Origin: an uncultured Collinsella sp.
Lineage (GTDB): Bacteria; Actinomycetota; Coriobacteriia; Coriobacteriales; Coriobacteriaceae
Length of the DNA: 64,000 nt
Assembly: GCA_900766165.1 (NCBI GenBank)
Contig: CAAFUK010000065.1
Coordinates: 1 to 64,000 of the forward strand
Direction: 5' to 3'
The notes beneath the pieces are model-generated. The model searched no databases. It worked only from the letters and a program-made list of their open reading frames with translations, and had not been told where the DNA came from. Positions 10,702 through 19,554 of this stretch are shown here, piece after piece. Every line of letters begins with the position of its first letter. The first letter of the stretch is position 1. The position numbers and the translations under genes were made by a program.

Positions 10702-12918
10702 ATGGAACAATTCTCGCAATCGGGCTCGCGCGGTCGACGCCGCACGGGCAACGAGCCGGCGCCGCACGAACGCGTGAAGGGCGAGCGCCGTGCCAACGAG
10801 CCGCGACGCACCGCAAGCCCCCATCGCGCTTCTGCCAACAACGCGGGCCGCGCCAACACTCCCGCCGCGGAGCAGACGCCTGCTCGCCCCAAGTCCCGCT
10901 ACATCCCTGCGCTCGACGGCCTGCGCACGCTCGCCGTTGTCGCGGTGGTGCTCTATCACCTCAATCTTACGTGGGCTCAGGGCGGCCTGCTCGGCGTCAC
11001 GATCTTCTTTGTGCTTTCGGGCTATCTAATCACGCGCCTGCTGCTCAACGAAGTCGCCAAGACCGGGCGCATCGACCTCAAGAGCTTCTGGATTCGCCGC
11101 ATCCGCCGTCTGTTCCCCGCCGTAGTGACCGTCGTGGTGGTTACCTGCGCGCTGTGCACGATCTTTAGCCACGTGATGCTCACCAAGATGCGTCCCGACA
11201 TCCTGCCGTCGCTGCTGTTCTTCAACAACTGGTGGCAGATCGCGCAGGACGTCTCGTACTTCAACGCCTTGGGCGACCCCTCGCCGCTCACGCACTTTTG
11301 GTCGCTCGCCATCGAGGAGCAGTTCTACCTGGTTTGGCCGCCGCTGCTGCTTGCCATGGTATCCATGCACATGAGCAAGCCCAGCACGCGCCGCGTGGTT
11401 CTGGGCTTGGCTGCGGTTTCCGCCATCGCCATGATGGTGCTCTACAACCCTGCCGCCGACCCCAGCCGCGTGTACTACGGCACCGACACCCGCGTGTTCT
11501 CACTGCTGCTGGGCGCCTGGATGGCCTTTATCCCCGATCGCGACCTGGCGCCCGTGCGCCTCGCGCATCGTCTGGGGCTCGACCGCCTGGTTGGCGCCGC
11601 CAGGCACGGAAAGAATGCCGAGAACAAACAGGGCACGAAGGCCGACAACGCAGCCGAGACTGCCCCAGCCCAGCCGAGCGCGCTCGTACGCTTTTGGTCC
11701 TCACCCGCATCCATCGATGTGTTGGGCGTCGTGGGCCTGGTTGGCCTTGCCGCCATGATCGCGCTCACCAACGGCTACACGGCATTCCAGTATCGCGGAG
11801 GCACACTGCTGTGCTCCATCCTTACGCTCATGGTCATCGCGGCCTGCGTGCAGCCCCAAGGAATGGTGGCCCACGCGCTATCCGCCGAGCCGCTCGTATG
11901 GGTTGGCAAGCGCTCCTACAGCATCTACCTGTGGCACTATCCGCTGTTGCTGCTCATGAACCCGGTCGCCAACATCAACGATACGCCCTGGTGGCAGTAC
12001 ATTTTGCAGGTACTGCTGGTGGTCGCCGTGGCCGAATGTTCCTATCGCTTTATCGAGACGCCGTTTAGGAAGGGCGCCTTCGGACGCACCGTCTCCGAGT
12101 TCCGCGATGGCACCACCACGCCTGCCAATTGGGTGCGCGCGCATATTCCCGTTTGCGCCTCCTGCGCTGTCGTACTGGTCGTTGCACTGGGCGGCTTGGT
12201 CTTTGTGCCCGAGACGTCTGCGCTCAGCGGCGAAGGTGCCGAAGTCCTCAACAAAGAAGCCAAAAACGCCACGCCCAAGGACCAGCAAGCGGCAGACGAC
12301 ACCGACAAGGACAACGACGGCTTCGCGGACGGCTCCTATGACCTGCTGATGATCGGTGACTCCGTGTCACTGCGCGCCGTGGACTCCTTTGATGGCGTGT
12401 TCCCGCACAGCCATATCGATGCCGAAAAGGGACGCCAGTTTGATGCGGGCCGCGCAACATTTGAGGGCTATATCCAGCAGAACCTTGCCGGCAAGATCGT
12501 GGTCTTTGCCCTGGGCACCAACGGTTTGGTAACGGACGCCCAGGTCGACGCGATCATGGCCGACGCCGGCGAGCAGCGTATTGTCGTGTTTGTAAACACG
12601 CGCAGCCCGCAGCCGTGGGTCGGGTCCACCAACCAGGCCATTGCCAACGCTGCCACGCGCTACAAGAACGTGCGCGTTATCGACTGGTACGGATACAGCG
12701 CTAACCGCAACGATCTGTTCGATGGTGACGGCACGCACCTGTCGACCACGGGCGTGACCGAGTATCTCAACCTGATCCACGACGCGGTCAAGAAGGACCT
12801 GCCCGTGCACCCCGAGGACCACGTCAACGACCCGCAGCCGGCAGCGGTCAAGTCCGCCACCGACGCGCTCGTCAACGCACTCGCCTTCAAGCCGCACAAG
12901 CTGGGTACCGACAAGTAA
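10702..12918 (+). CDS. OatA-like acyltransferase (AT3 + SGNH domains)
   Basis: A 738-residue membrane protein. A basic, low-complexity N-terminus (1-65) precedes an acyltransferase-3 domain (about 66-455) with PALDGLRTLAVVAVVLYHL, GVTIFFVLSGYLITRLL and HFWSLAIEEQFYLVWP. An extracytoplasmic SGNH hydrolase domain (about 545-700) follows, with IGDSVSLRAVDSF, ALGTNG and DGTHLSTTG carrying the Ser, Asn and Asp-His residues. This layout is that of OatA, which O-acetylates peptidoglycan muramic acid; other cell-wall polymers are possible targets. It is monocistronic, with a strong terminator 70 bases downstream. Confidence 0.92.
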   Translation: MEQFSQSGSRGRRRTGNEPAPHERVKGERRANEPRRTASPHRASANNAGRANTPAAEQTPARPKSRYIPALDGLRTLAVVAVVLYHLNLTWAQGGLLGVTIFFVLSGYLITRLLLNEVAKTGRIDLKSFWIRRIRRLFPAVVTVVVVTCALCTIFSHVMLTKMRPDILPSLLFFNNWWQIAQDVSYFNALGDPSPLTHFWSLAIEEQFYLVWPPLLLAMVSMHMSKPSTRRVVLGLAAVSAIAMMVLYNPAADPSRVYYGTDTRVFSLLLGAWMAFIPDRDLAPVRLAHRLGLDRLVGAARHGKNAENKQGTKADNAAETAPAQPSALVRFWSSPASIDVLGVVGLVGLAAMIALTNGYTAFQYRGGTLLCSILTLMVIAACVQPQGMVAHALSAEPLVWVGKRSYSIYLWHYPLLLLMNPVANINDTPWWQYILQVLLVVAVAECSYRFIETPFRKGAFGRTVSEFRDGTTTPANWVRAHIPVCASCAVVLVVALGGLVFVPETSALSGEGAEVLNKEAKNATPKDQQAADDTDKDNDGFADGSYDLLMIGDSVSLRAVDSFDGVFPHSHIDAEKGRQFDAGRATFEGYIQQNLAGKIVVFALGTNGLVTDAQVDAIMADAGEQRIVVFVNTRSPQPWVGSTNQAIANAATRYKNVRVIDWYGYSANRNDLFDGDGTHLSTTGVTEYLNLIHDAVKKDLPVHPEDHVNDPQPAAVKSATDALVNALAFKPHKLGTDK

Positions 12919-12920
12919 TC

Positions 12921-12975
12921 TGGCAGTTAGGGACGTTCCTTTTATGTCGGCACCTAGGGACAGGACACTCCTGAG
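12921..12975. repeat. Short GGGAC-type intergenic repeat, copy 1
   Basis: GGCAGTTAGGGACGTTCC at 12922-12939 is followed by TAGGGACAGGACACTCC. The first part recurs at 25163, and related GGGGAC(G/A) units are at 16769, 25190-25330 and 28813. The family looks REP-like. Confidence 0.6.
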
Positions 12976-12986
12976 ACAAGCAAAAG

Positions 12987-13025
12987 CCGCCCCTGGGCTG
13001 TCAATTCCAGTCCAGGGGCGGTTTT
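12987..13025 (+). terminator. Terminator of the OatA-like gene
   Basis: Perfect 10-bp stem CCGCCCCTGG/CCAGGGGCGG with a 15-base loop, followed by TTTT. Confidence 0.92.
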
Positions 13026-13046
13026 ATAACAACATACCAAGGGGTC

Positions 13047-13276
13047 GTGGGCAAAAAAGGGCAAATATGAGTACTGTTACCATTTTAGTAGCAGGCAAAA
13101 CCACCCAAAATGGCGTCCGAGCGTCCCTTGCAAACCACTGAAGCGGCCAACCTAGCTGGATAGGAGCCTGCTGATGCGAATTTTAATGTACACACCCTAG
13201 ATTTTGCACATTATCTTCTTGGTCATAAATGTTATCGACCAGGCAGCAGTACTCATATTTGGCATTTTTTGCCCAC
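13047..13276. repeat. 230-bp element with 30-bp imperfect terminal inverted repeats
   Basis: The left end (13047-13076) and the right end (13247-13276) are inverted copies differing at two positions. Each outer end reads GTGGGCAAAAAA and each inner end AAATATGAGTACTG. The interior has no gene I recognise, only short frames starting at the ATGAGTACTG ends. The structure resembles a MITE or a large fold-back. The rest of 13026-13358 holds nothing else that I can identify. Confidence 0.6.
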
Positions 13277-13358
13277 TGCCATATAACTAACCCCCTATAG
13301 CAAGCAAAAAACAGGCCGCCGCCCATCGCTGCGGCCTGCTCGGAAACCAAAAGGGATG

Positions 13359-14621
13359 TTAAGCGCTGTAACCCATCGCCTGCAGCACAAACATGACGAT
13401 CGTCAGCACCGTGATCACGCCGATGGTCGCCCACGTGAGCACGTTCCACACGCGGCCGTTGCGGTTGGCGCCCATAATGTGACGGTCGGCGGCGATAACC
13501 ACCTGGAACACCAGAACCACAGGCAACAGCACGCCGTTGATGACCTGCGAGGTCATCATGATCTGGAACAGATCGACGCCGGGCATGAGTACCAGCACGG
13601 CCGAGATACCGATAATGGCTGTAATGATGCCGCGATAGACCGGAGCCTCGTCCCAACTGCGATCGGCGCCGCGCTCCCAGCCAAATGCCTCGCAGATGGC
13701 GCTGGACGTAACGCCCGGCAGCACGCAAGCGGCCAAGAAGCTCGCGGCGACCAGGCCCGAGGCGAACAGCACCGTGGACCACTGACCCGCAATGGGCTCC
13801 AGCGCGCGGGCGGCGTCGGCAGCATCGCTAATCTGGATGCCCGCCGGGAATAGCACCGTACCGGTCGTGATGATAATGAAGCCGGCGATGATATCGGCAG
13901 CGATCGAGCCGCTTACGGTATCGATACGCTGCAGCACGATATCGTCCTCACCCGCATTCTTATCGACCACGTTGTTCTGCGCCAAGAAGATCATCCACGG
14001 CGCGATGGTGGTGCCGATCGTTGCGACCACAAGCGACACGTAACTGGGGTCGTTTTGGATGTTGGGCACAACCAGGTCGACCGCCACCTCGCCCCAGCTG
14101 GGACCAGCCATAAATGCAGCGACGATGTAGGTCACAAACACGCAGCTCACCAGCAGCAGAATCTTCTCGATGCGCTGGAAGCTGCCCGACATGGTAAGCA
14201 TCCAAACCAGCAGCGCCACGAGCGGCACCGAGATGCTCGCCGGCACGCCAAAGAGGGCAAGACCGCTCGCGATACCCGCAAACTCTGAGATGGTAACGGC
14301 CGTGTTGGCGATCAGCAGCGCCGCCATGGCCAGCACGCTCCTGCGCACGCCAAAGCGCTCACGGATGAGCGAAGCCAGGCCCTTGCCTGTGACGCAGCCA
14401 CAACGCGCCGCAGTCTCCTGCGTCACGATGAGCAGCACGGTCATGACAGGAAGCATCCACAGCATCTTGTAGCCATAGCTGGCACCGGCGCTGGAATACG
14501 TGGCGATGCCGCCGGCGTCATTGCCCGAAAGCGCCGCCAGAAGGCCAGGGCCCATGGCGCCAAAGATGGCCGCGATGGTCAGCTTTTGCTTGGCGCTCGC
14601 CTTTTGCTTCGTGTTTTGCAC
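13359..14621 (-). CDS. NRAMP/SLC11-family transporter with a Mg-type (NRMT-like) binding site
   Basis: A 420-residue protein with about 11 membrane helices. The SLC11 opening GPGLLAALSGNDAGGIATYSSAG is clear, but the TM1 metal motif DPGN is replaced by DAGG (residues 35-38) and the TM6 MPH motif by APW (TTIAPWMIFLAQNN). NRAMP-related magnesium transporters (NRMT), including one from Eggerthella lenta, are known to have lost the metal-binding Asn and Met in these places. Mg uptake is therefore more likely than Mn/Fe uptake. I chose the GTG at 14621 after AGGTGG, eight bases past the MgtE-like gene's stop; the two form an operon. Confidence 0.88.
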   Translation of the reverse strand: MQNTKQKASAKQKLTIAAIFGAMGPGLLAALSGNDAGGIATYSSAGASYGYKMLWMLPVMTVLLIVTQETAARCGCVTGKGLASLIRERFGVRRSVLAMAALLIANTAVTISEFAGIASGLALFGVPASISVPLVALLVWMLTMSGSFQRIEKILLLVSCVFVTYIVAAFMAGPSWGEVAVDLVVPNIQNDPSYVSLVVATIGTTIAPWMIFLAQNNVVDKNAGEDDIVLQRIDTVSGSIAADIIAGFIIITTGTVLFPAGIQISDAADAARALEPIAGQWSTVLFASGLVAASFLAACVLPGVTSSAICEAFGWERGADRSWDEAPVYRGIITAIIGISAVLVLMPGVDLFQIMMTSQVINGVLLPVVLVFQVVIAADRHIMGANRNGRVWNVLTWATIGVITVLTIVMFVLQAMGYSA

Positions 14622-14629
14622 GCGACCAC

Positions 14630-16474
14630 CTACCCCATGACCGACATGGTGAGCAGCACTGCGGCGATGCAGTACGCCACGCATGAGATCATGACGGCAA
14701 TGACGTTCATGGCGGTACCCGACGTATTGAGGTCGTGCTCGTCACGCCAGAACAGCACCATCAGGTAAATCACGGCGCTCATGTTGCCAATCAGACAAAC
14801 GATGGCCGCAATGTTAAAGCAGCCGGTAAAGAGCTGCTCTTCAAACATGGGCGCGTTGAGGAATGCGGCGGTGCGCACCAGCTGGGCGCACAGGTAGGTC
14901 ACGAGCGACAGGATCAGGCCCATGCCCGTGCTCTGGAAGAAGAACCCCAGATACGGCTTGGGCTCATCGTCATGGCCGTCGTACTCGAGGAAATAGTTCT
15001 TGACGAACGACACCATACGCGAGGCAGCCAGCAGCACGAGCGGCATGGCGCACATGGGGAACACCACCAGATGCGCAGAGCCCAGCGCTGTCCCCAGCAC
15101 TGTTGCCATGATGCACGAGGCAATGCCCCACACGACAACCCAGTACTGGCGATGCACGAACCAGCTGAGCACATTCGTCGAGTCGTCGGACGCGCTATCG
15201 CCCGAGCCGACGCCTGCGATCTGCAGGTCCTCCTGGTGCTCCTCGGCGATAACGTCCATGGCGTCATCAAAGGTCACGATACCCAGGATATGACGGTTCT
15301 CGTCGCAGACAGGGATGGCAACCAGGTCGTACTTGGTCATCTCGTCCGTCACGTCTTCCTGGTCCTCGTCGGGCGACACATAGACCAGGTCGCGATAGGC
15401 CAGCTGACCCAGCGTGGCGTCGCGGTCGGCTACGATCAGCGTGCGCAGCGAAAGCACGCCGGTCAGCATGCCGCTCGGATCCTCGGTATAGACATAGTAG
15501 ACGCTCTCGAAGTCCTCATCGAGCTTGCGGATCGCCTCGATGGCGTCACCGACCGTCGCCGTGGCGGGCAGGGAGACAAACTCCGAGGTCATGATGCGAC
15601 CGGCAGTGTTGTCCTCATAGCCCAGCAGGTTACGAATCGCCTTCTCCTCCTGAACGCCCATCAGGCGCAACAGCTTCTCGGCCTTCTCGTAATCGAGCTC
15701 ATCGATCAGGTCGGCGGCGTCGTCCGGGTCCATCATGGCCAGCATCGACGATGCGTCCGTATCGGACAGGCCCTCGAGCATCTCGGTCATAAGCTCGTCG
15801 TCGTCGAACTCCGAGATGGCCTCGGCGGCCTGGGCGGTGTCGAGCTGCGCGAACACCTGCGCACGCAGGCGCGGGTCGAGCTGCTCGATAATGTCGGCGA
15901 TGTCAGCAGGGTGCAGCTCGCCAAGCGTCTTGTGCGACACCGAAAGCTGGATGTTCTTAGTCGAACGGTCGAGCAGGTCCATGTAGGACCAGGCGATGAT
16001 GTCCTCGCCGAGCGGTTTGCCCAGGTGCTTCATAAAGCCCTCGACGACATGCTCGAGGGCGGGGCTGATCGCGCGCAGCAGACCACGGGCGCCAACTTCG
16101 GCACCCAGCAGACGCAGCTGATTTTCGCCCGACATGGAAAACTTGATGTCGTTGACGCGCACGACCTTCATGCCCTGCGTGTCGACAATCTGCTTGTTGA
16201 GCACGTCGCGCGCGAGCAAAAGTTCGGTCGGCTGCAGGTACGAAAAACGGATTTCGGTGGCCGGCGACTTAAGGTGTACGCCCGTCTCGTCGATACGGTC
16301 GACCCATTTGCGCCAGCTGATCATAAACGGCGTCTTGCCGGGTCCGCGGAACGCGAGCGACGTTACGTGCGGAAAAACTTCGCCGGTAGCAATGCCAAAA
16401 TCGTTCACAACGCCGAGCTTTTCGCCATCGACGTCCAAGACCGGCAATTTGAGCATCTCACTCAGATAATTCAC
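14630..16474 (-). CDS. MgtE-like protein: PRC-like, MgtE_N and CBS domains plus divergent membrane domain
   Basis: A 614-residue protein. Residues 1-130 hold two PRC-barrel-like segments (VLDVDGEKLGVVNDFGI; VDTQGMKVVRVNDIKF). An MgtE N domain follows (LGELHPADIADIIEQLDPRLRAQVF, DPDDAADLIDEL), then a CBS pair (IMTSEFVSLPATATVGDAIEAI, YDLVAIPVCDENRHILGIVTFDDAMDVI). The C-terminus has about five hydrophobic helices but lacks the P-x-GGN-x-G-x-Q pore signature of true MgtE channels. Start is GTG at 16474 after GGGGAG. It is coupled to the SLC11-type gene, so it may be a Mg-sensing partner rather than a channel. Confidence 0.85.
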   Translation of the reverse strand: MNYLSEMLKLPVLDVDGEKLGVVNDFGIATGEVFPHVTSLAFRGPGKTPFMISWRKWVDRIDETGVHLKSPATEIRFSYLQPTELLLARDVLNKQIVDTQGMKVVRVNDIKFSMSGENQLRLLGAEVGARGLLRAISPALEHVVEGFMKHLGKPLGEDIIAWSYMDLLDRSTKNIQLSVSHKTLGELHPADIADIIEQLDPRLRAQVFAQLDTAQAAEAISEFDDDELMTEMLEGLSDTDASSMLAMMDPDDAADLIDELDYEKAEKLLRLMGVQEEKAIRNLLGYEDNTAGRIMTSEFVSLPATATVGDAIEAIRKLDEDFESVYYVYTEDPSGMLTGVLSLRTLIVADRDATLGQLAYRDLVYVSPDEDQEDVTDEMTKYDLVAIPVCDENRHILGIVTFDDAMDVIAEEHQEDLQIAGVGSGDSASDDSTNVLSWFVHRQYWVVVWGIASCIMATVLGTALGSAHLVVFPMCAMPLVLLAASRMVSFVKNYFLEYDGHDDEPKPYLGFFFQSTGMGLILSLVTYLCAQLVRTAAFLNAPMFEEQLFTGCFNIAAIVCLIGNMSAVIYLMVLFWRDEHDLNTSGTAMNVIAVMISCVAYCIAAVLLTMSVMG

Positions 16475-16691
16475 TGGTGCTCCCCATCATTATCCCTTCG
16501 AACTGCGGCCATGCCGGCACGCCGTCCGTGGACTTTTAGATATGTATACGCATGCGCGGGCGGCACACCGCTCGGCGCTCACACCCCGTACATGCGCAAG
16601 AAGCACCTGCATGGGGTCATCGACTGTATGGTCGAGGTTTGGATTTCACCTGCAACCTTTCTCTTGGCCCTTGTTATCCGCAGTAACTATA
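16475..16691 (-). promoter_or_regulatory. Long structured leader of the MgtE-like/NRMT operon
   Basis: A -10-like TATAGT lies at 16686-16691, giving a leader of about 200 bases. It contains a TCGAC/GTCGA hairpin and a larger stem with ACCCC/GGGGT and ATGC/GCAT helices. I compared it by eye with the M-box and yybP-ykoY riboswitches and saw no match. A leader of this length before a Mg transport operon suggests RNA-level control. The remaining 16692-16768 shows nothing recognisable. Confidence 0.4.
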
Positions 16692-16768
16692 GCATCAGCA
16701 TCGCGCCGTGGCGCCAAATTTATGCTCCAAACATCGCAGGCATACCAAACGCTGACGCATCCGTGACA

Positions 16769-16800
16769 TAGTCATTGGGGACGCTCTTACATGACTAGTC
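16769..16800. repeat. Short GGGGAC-type intergenic repeat, copy 2
   Basis: AGTCATTGGGGACGCTCTTACATGACTAGT: the outer AGTCAT/ATGACT arms are complementary around a GGGGAC core. It is closely related to the copy at 28813-28847. Confidence 0.6.
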
Positions 16801-18201
16801 TGTAGTGTCGTCATCTTCGGCGAGCTGGGGGAACACGGCGTTTTTGGGCATGGCGACCTTCGTCAGCGAGGTGAGCTTTTTGCTCAGCGATGTATCCGTC
16901 TTGACCAGATCGCTCAATGTCACGATTTTGTAGCCGTCGGCAATAAGCCCGTCGATAATCTGCGGCAGCGCCTCGAGCGTCTGCTCGGCACATTCATCGT
17001 TGTCGGTCAGCAGCACAATGTTGCCCGGCGTCACCGAATCGAGCACCGTCGAGACCTGCTCGTCGGCACCGTTGAGCAGCCAGTCGCCCGAGTCAATATT
17101 CCACGAGACCACGGCGGAGACCAGGTCCATCGCATCAATCCAGTTTTGCTCGTCAAAGGCAGCGTAGGGAGCACGCAGCAGCATCGTCTTCACGCCGGTC
17201 GCCGACTTAATCGCATCGGTGCCTTTCGTGATCTGTTCGCGTACCGCCTCACGGTCCTGACCCTTGAGCAAATCGTCGCTGTAGCTGTTGGATCCGATCT
17301 CGCACCCGGCATCGACAATCGCCTTGGCCGTGGCAGGCGAGGCCTCGACCGCATCGCCCGAAAGGAAGAACGTCGCGGTGACGCCCTTTTCCTTGAGCAC
17401 CTGCAAGATCTGCTTGGTAGCGCCGCTCGGACCCTCGTCAAACGTCAGCGCCACGTACTTTTTGTTGCCCTTGGGCGCCACGCTGGCGCACGCAACAACG
17501 CAATCGGTGGCGGGCACAACCTCGCCGCGGTCTTGCGTCTTGCCCGACTGCTCACCAACCCACACCTCGGAGCGGCCCCGGACACCCCACGTCTGCACAT
17601 ACTCGATAGCGCCCGTACCCTCGACCTTGAGCTTGGGCTCGATAACCGTAGCCTGAACCTCGTGCTTCTCGTAGGTGTTACGGCCATCCTTGACCGTCAC
17701 CTTCTCGCCGCCCTCAAGTTCGCGGCTATCCCATTTGCCCTGCTTCACGCGCTTGCCGTCGACCTTCACCGACAGCTTTTCGCCCCCGTGGCGCTTGAGT
17801 ACGCTGTCATCGACGGCCAGCAGGTCGCCTGCATCGTAGGTGTCAGTCAAATCCTGCTCATCGATGAGATTCTGCAGCGTAGAGCCCACGCGCACCGCGG
17901 TCTTCTGGCCGTTGAGTTCCACGTCCACGCTGCGGTTGACGTAGCCCACAACGGCAGCGATAAACAGCACGAGTGCGCAACCCACGGCGATGAGCGCATA
18001 GGGCAGGCGAGACGAACGACGGGGCGTACGGCTGTTGCCGATGCGAGCGCTGCGGTCGCTAAAGCCGCGGCTATGGTTGAGATACATCGCGCCGGGCTTA
18101 CGGTGACGCTTGCGCTGACCGCTGGGCAGCTGCCCCAGGTCGCGGCGCGCCGTCGGACGCGCACCCGAACGCCCGTTTAAGTTGGATCCGTTTTGGCGCA
18201 T
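16795..18201 (-). CDS. Membrane-anchored polysaccharide deacetylase-like protein with degenerate active site
   Basis: A 468-residue protein: basic cytoplasmic N-terminus (1-66), one membrane helix (about 67-87), an extracytoplasmic region of about 150 residues, then a NodB/CE4 domain (about 245-430). CE4 motifs 3 and 4 are kept (RAPY 343-346, DSGDW 370-374). Motif 1 is TFDEGPS with Glu for the metal Asp; motif 2 reads SNSYSDD with neither metal His; motif 5 reads IVLLTD with Thr for the catalytic His. It is probably inactive as a classical deacetylase, or uses altered chemistry. The ATG follows GGGGGAGG. The next gene upstream is 72 bases away. Confidence 0.85.
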   Translation of the reverse strand: MRQNGSNLNGRSGARPTARRDLGQLPSGQRKRHRKPGAMYLNHSRGFSDRSARIGNSRTPRRSSRLPYALIAVGCALVLFIAAVVGYVNRSVDVELNGQKTAVRVGSTLQNLIDEQDLTDTYDAGDLLAVDDSVLKRHGGEKLSVKVDGKRVKQGKWDSRELEGGEKVTVKDGRNTYEKHEVQATVIEPKLKVEGTGAIEYVQTWGVRGRSEVWVGEQSGKTQDRGEVVPATDCVVACASVAPKGNKKYVALTFDEGPSGATKQILQVLKEKGVTATFFLSGDAVEASPATAKAIVDAGCEIGSNSYSDDLLKGQDREAVREQITKGTDAIKSATGVKTMLLRAPYAAFDEQNWIDAMDLVSAVVSWNIDSGDWLLNGADEQVSTVLDSVTPGNIVLLTDNDECAEQTLEALPQIIDGLIADGYKIVTLSDLVKTDTSLSKKLTSLTKVAMPKNAVFPQLAEDDDTTD

Positions 18202-18222
18202 GTGCCCTCCCCCATAAACACA

Positions 18223-18252
18223 GCAAGCCGGAGCAACAGGTCTCCGGCTTGC
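18223..18252 (-). terminator. Hairpin after the PRC-barrel gene
   Basis: Perfect 11-bp stem GCAAGCCGGAG/CTCCGGCTTGC with an 8-base loop, 21 bases past the stop at 18274. The following T-tract is weak (TGTGTTTA). Confidence 0.6.
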
Positions 18253-18273
18253 CTCCCATCATTTGGTACGTCG

Positions 18274-19029
18274 CTATTTTGTAGCTTTTGACGAGCCTCC
18301 GCTCGCCTTTTGGTATTCGTCCTTAAAGGCCTTGAACATGCCGCGCGTCTTGCCGAGCTGCTTGCCCAGTGCGCGACTGCCCTTGTCCACGGCAACCGAT
18401 CCCTTGTCGTCGAGCACCTTGGCGCCCTTTTTGACCTTGTCGCCCACCACGACGCTGGCCTCGGCGGCCTTGGCAGCCGCACCGCCCGAATACCCGAGCG
18501 ACTTGACCTCGTCCGAAACAATCATCGCGCCGTCCGCATAGCCGCGCAGCATCGTCGGCGGCACCTGCGTGTCACCAACCAAAACACTCGAAGCAGCACC
18601 GGCGGTCACATAGAATGCCTGCACGATGCCCGAGCGTGGCTTGAACTCCACGTCCGAGCAATAGCCCACGACGTCGCCCGATTCCGTGCGCACGTCCATA
18701 CCGACCCAGATGATGCAATCGTCCAGGTTGATGTCGAGGCGCTTGGCGGCGGCGGCATCGTAGGTGCCCTTGACGTCATCGACCGCGATGGCGCCCTCGT
18801 AGACACCAATGGCGTCGAGCGCTACGAATCGGTCGGGGCGCTCGATCATGCCCACGATATCGGACTGGCGGACCATAAAGCCGACCACGCGCGTACCGCC
18901 CGGGGTAAAGACCGGAAAGTGAATCTTTCCGAGCTTTTTAGGGCTGCGCGGCGTGCCGTCCTTTTTGGTGCGCTTGTCCTCGGTAGGCTTGCGATAGATC
19001 TTGGCACCGACAAAATCCCCGGCGCGCAT
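18274..19029 (-). CDS. PRC-barrel domain protein
   Basis: A 251-residue soluble protein with two PRC-barrel-like segments: LGKIHFPVFTPGGTRVVGFMVRQ near residues 33-55 and GMDVRTESGDVVGYCSDVEF near 108-128. A basic, Lys/Ala/Ser-rich tail (about 195-251) follows. PRC barrels occur in RNA-processing and photosystem proteins; the role here is unknown. Its ATG overlaps the stop of the YtxH gene by one base (TAATG), so it is translationally coupled to it. The neighbouring MgtE-like protein also carries PRC-like segments. Confidence 0.8.
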   Translation of the reverse strand: MRAGDFVGAKIYRKPTEDKRTKKDGTPRSPKKLGKIHFPVFTPGGTRVVGFMVRQSDIVGMIERPDRFVALDAIGVYEGAIAVDDVKGTYDAAAAKRLDINLDDCIIWVGMDVRTESGDVVGYCSDVEFKPRSGIVQAFYVTAGAASSVLVGDTQVPPTMLRGYADGAMIVSDEVKSLGYSGGAAAKAAEASVVVGDKVKKGAKVLDDKGSVAVDKGSRALGKQLGKTRGMFKAFKDEYQKASGGSSKATK

Positions 19030-19418
19030 TATGCCTCGGTCGAGGGCTCCGCAGCCTCGGTATCAGCCTCGACGGCGTTCTCGACCACGACGTCGGCGGC
19101 AGGCGTCACGTTGCCGCCCGAAATGGCGTCGTTGAGCTGCTCGCGCAGCTGGTCCATGCGCTCGCGAGCCAGGTCGACCTTGGCGCGCAGGTCGTCGGTC
19201 TTGGCGTCGACCATCGGGCCAAAGTCATTCACCGCAGCACGGGCCTCCTCGGCGCTGTGCTCGTAGGTGTCGCGCATATTGTCCCAGGCGTCGTTGGCGA
19301 TATCGGCAGCCATGGCGCGGGTCTCGGCGCCCGAGCGCGGGGCCAGAGCAACGCCGACAATAGCGCCGGCAGCGGCACCAAAAAGTGCGCCGGAGACAAA
19401 GCTGAAAGTCTTACCCAT
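19029..19418 (-). CDS. YtxH domain-containing protein
   Basis: A 129-residue small protein with a glycine-rich N-terminal membrane segment (FSFVSGALFGAAAGAIVGVALAPRSG), the YtxH hallmark, followed by an amphipathic helical region and a short acidic tail. YtxH proteins are small envelope or stress-associated proteins of unknown biochemistry. Start is uncertain between ATG 19418 and ATG 19424; AGGAGAGGA precedes both, and 19418 has the more usual spacing. It is coupled to the PRC-barrel gene. Confidence 0.82.
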   Translation of the reverse strand: MGKTFSFVSGALFGAAAGAIVGVALAPRSGAETRAMAADIANDAWDNMRDTYEHSAEEARAAVNDFGPMVDAKTDDLRAKVDLARERMDQLREQLNDAISGGNVTPAADVVVENAVEADTEAAEPSTEA

Positions 19419-19554
19419 GATCATTCCTCTCCTGCGGGCACGTCGGTGCCCACCGTTTGAATGCTGTCCATTATACCCGCAGCGCATCACTTGCCGCTCC
19501 GCTCATCTGCGTACGGCAAAGGCGCAGGTACGTGATGGCGATAAACGCGTAGGC

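Noticed and set aside
16475..16691. M-box magnesium riboswitch
   Set aside because: The leader is long and structured, but the conserved M-box segments could not be found by eye on the minus strand.
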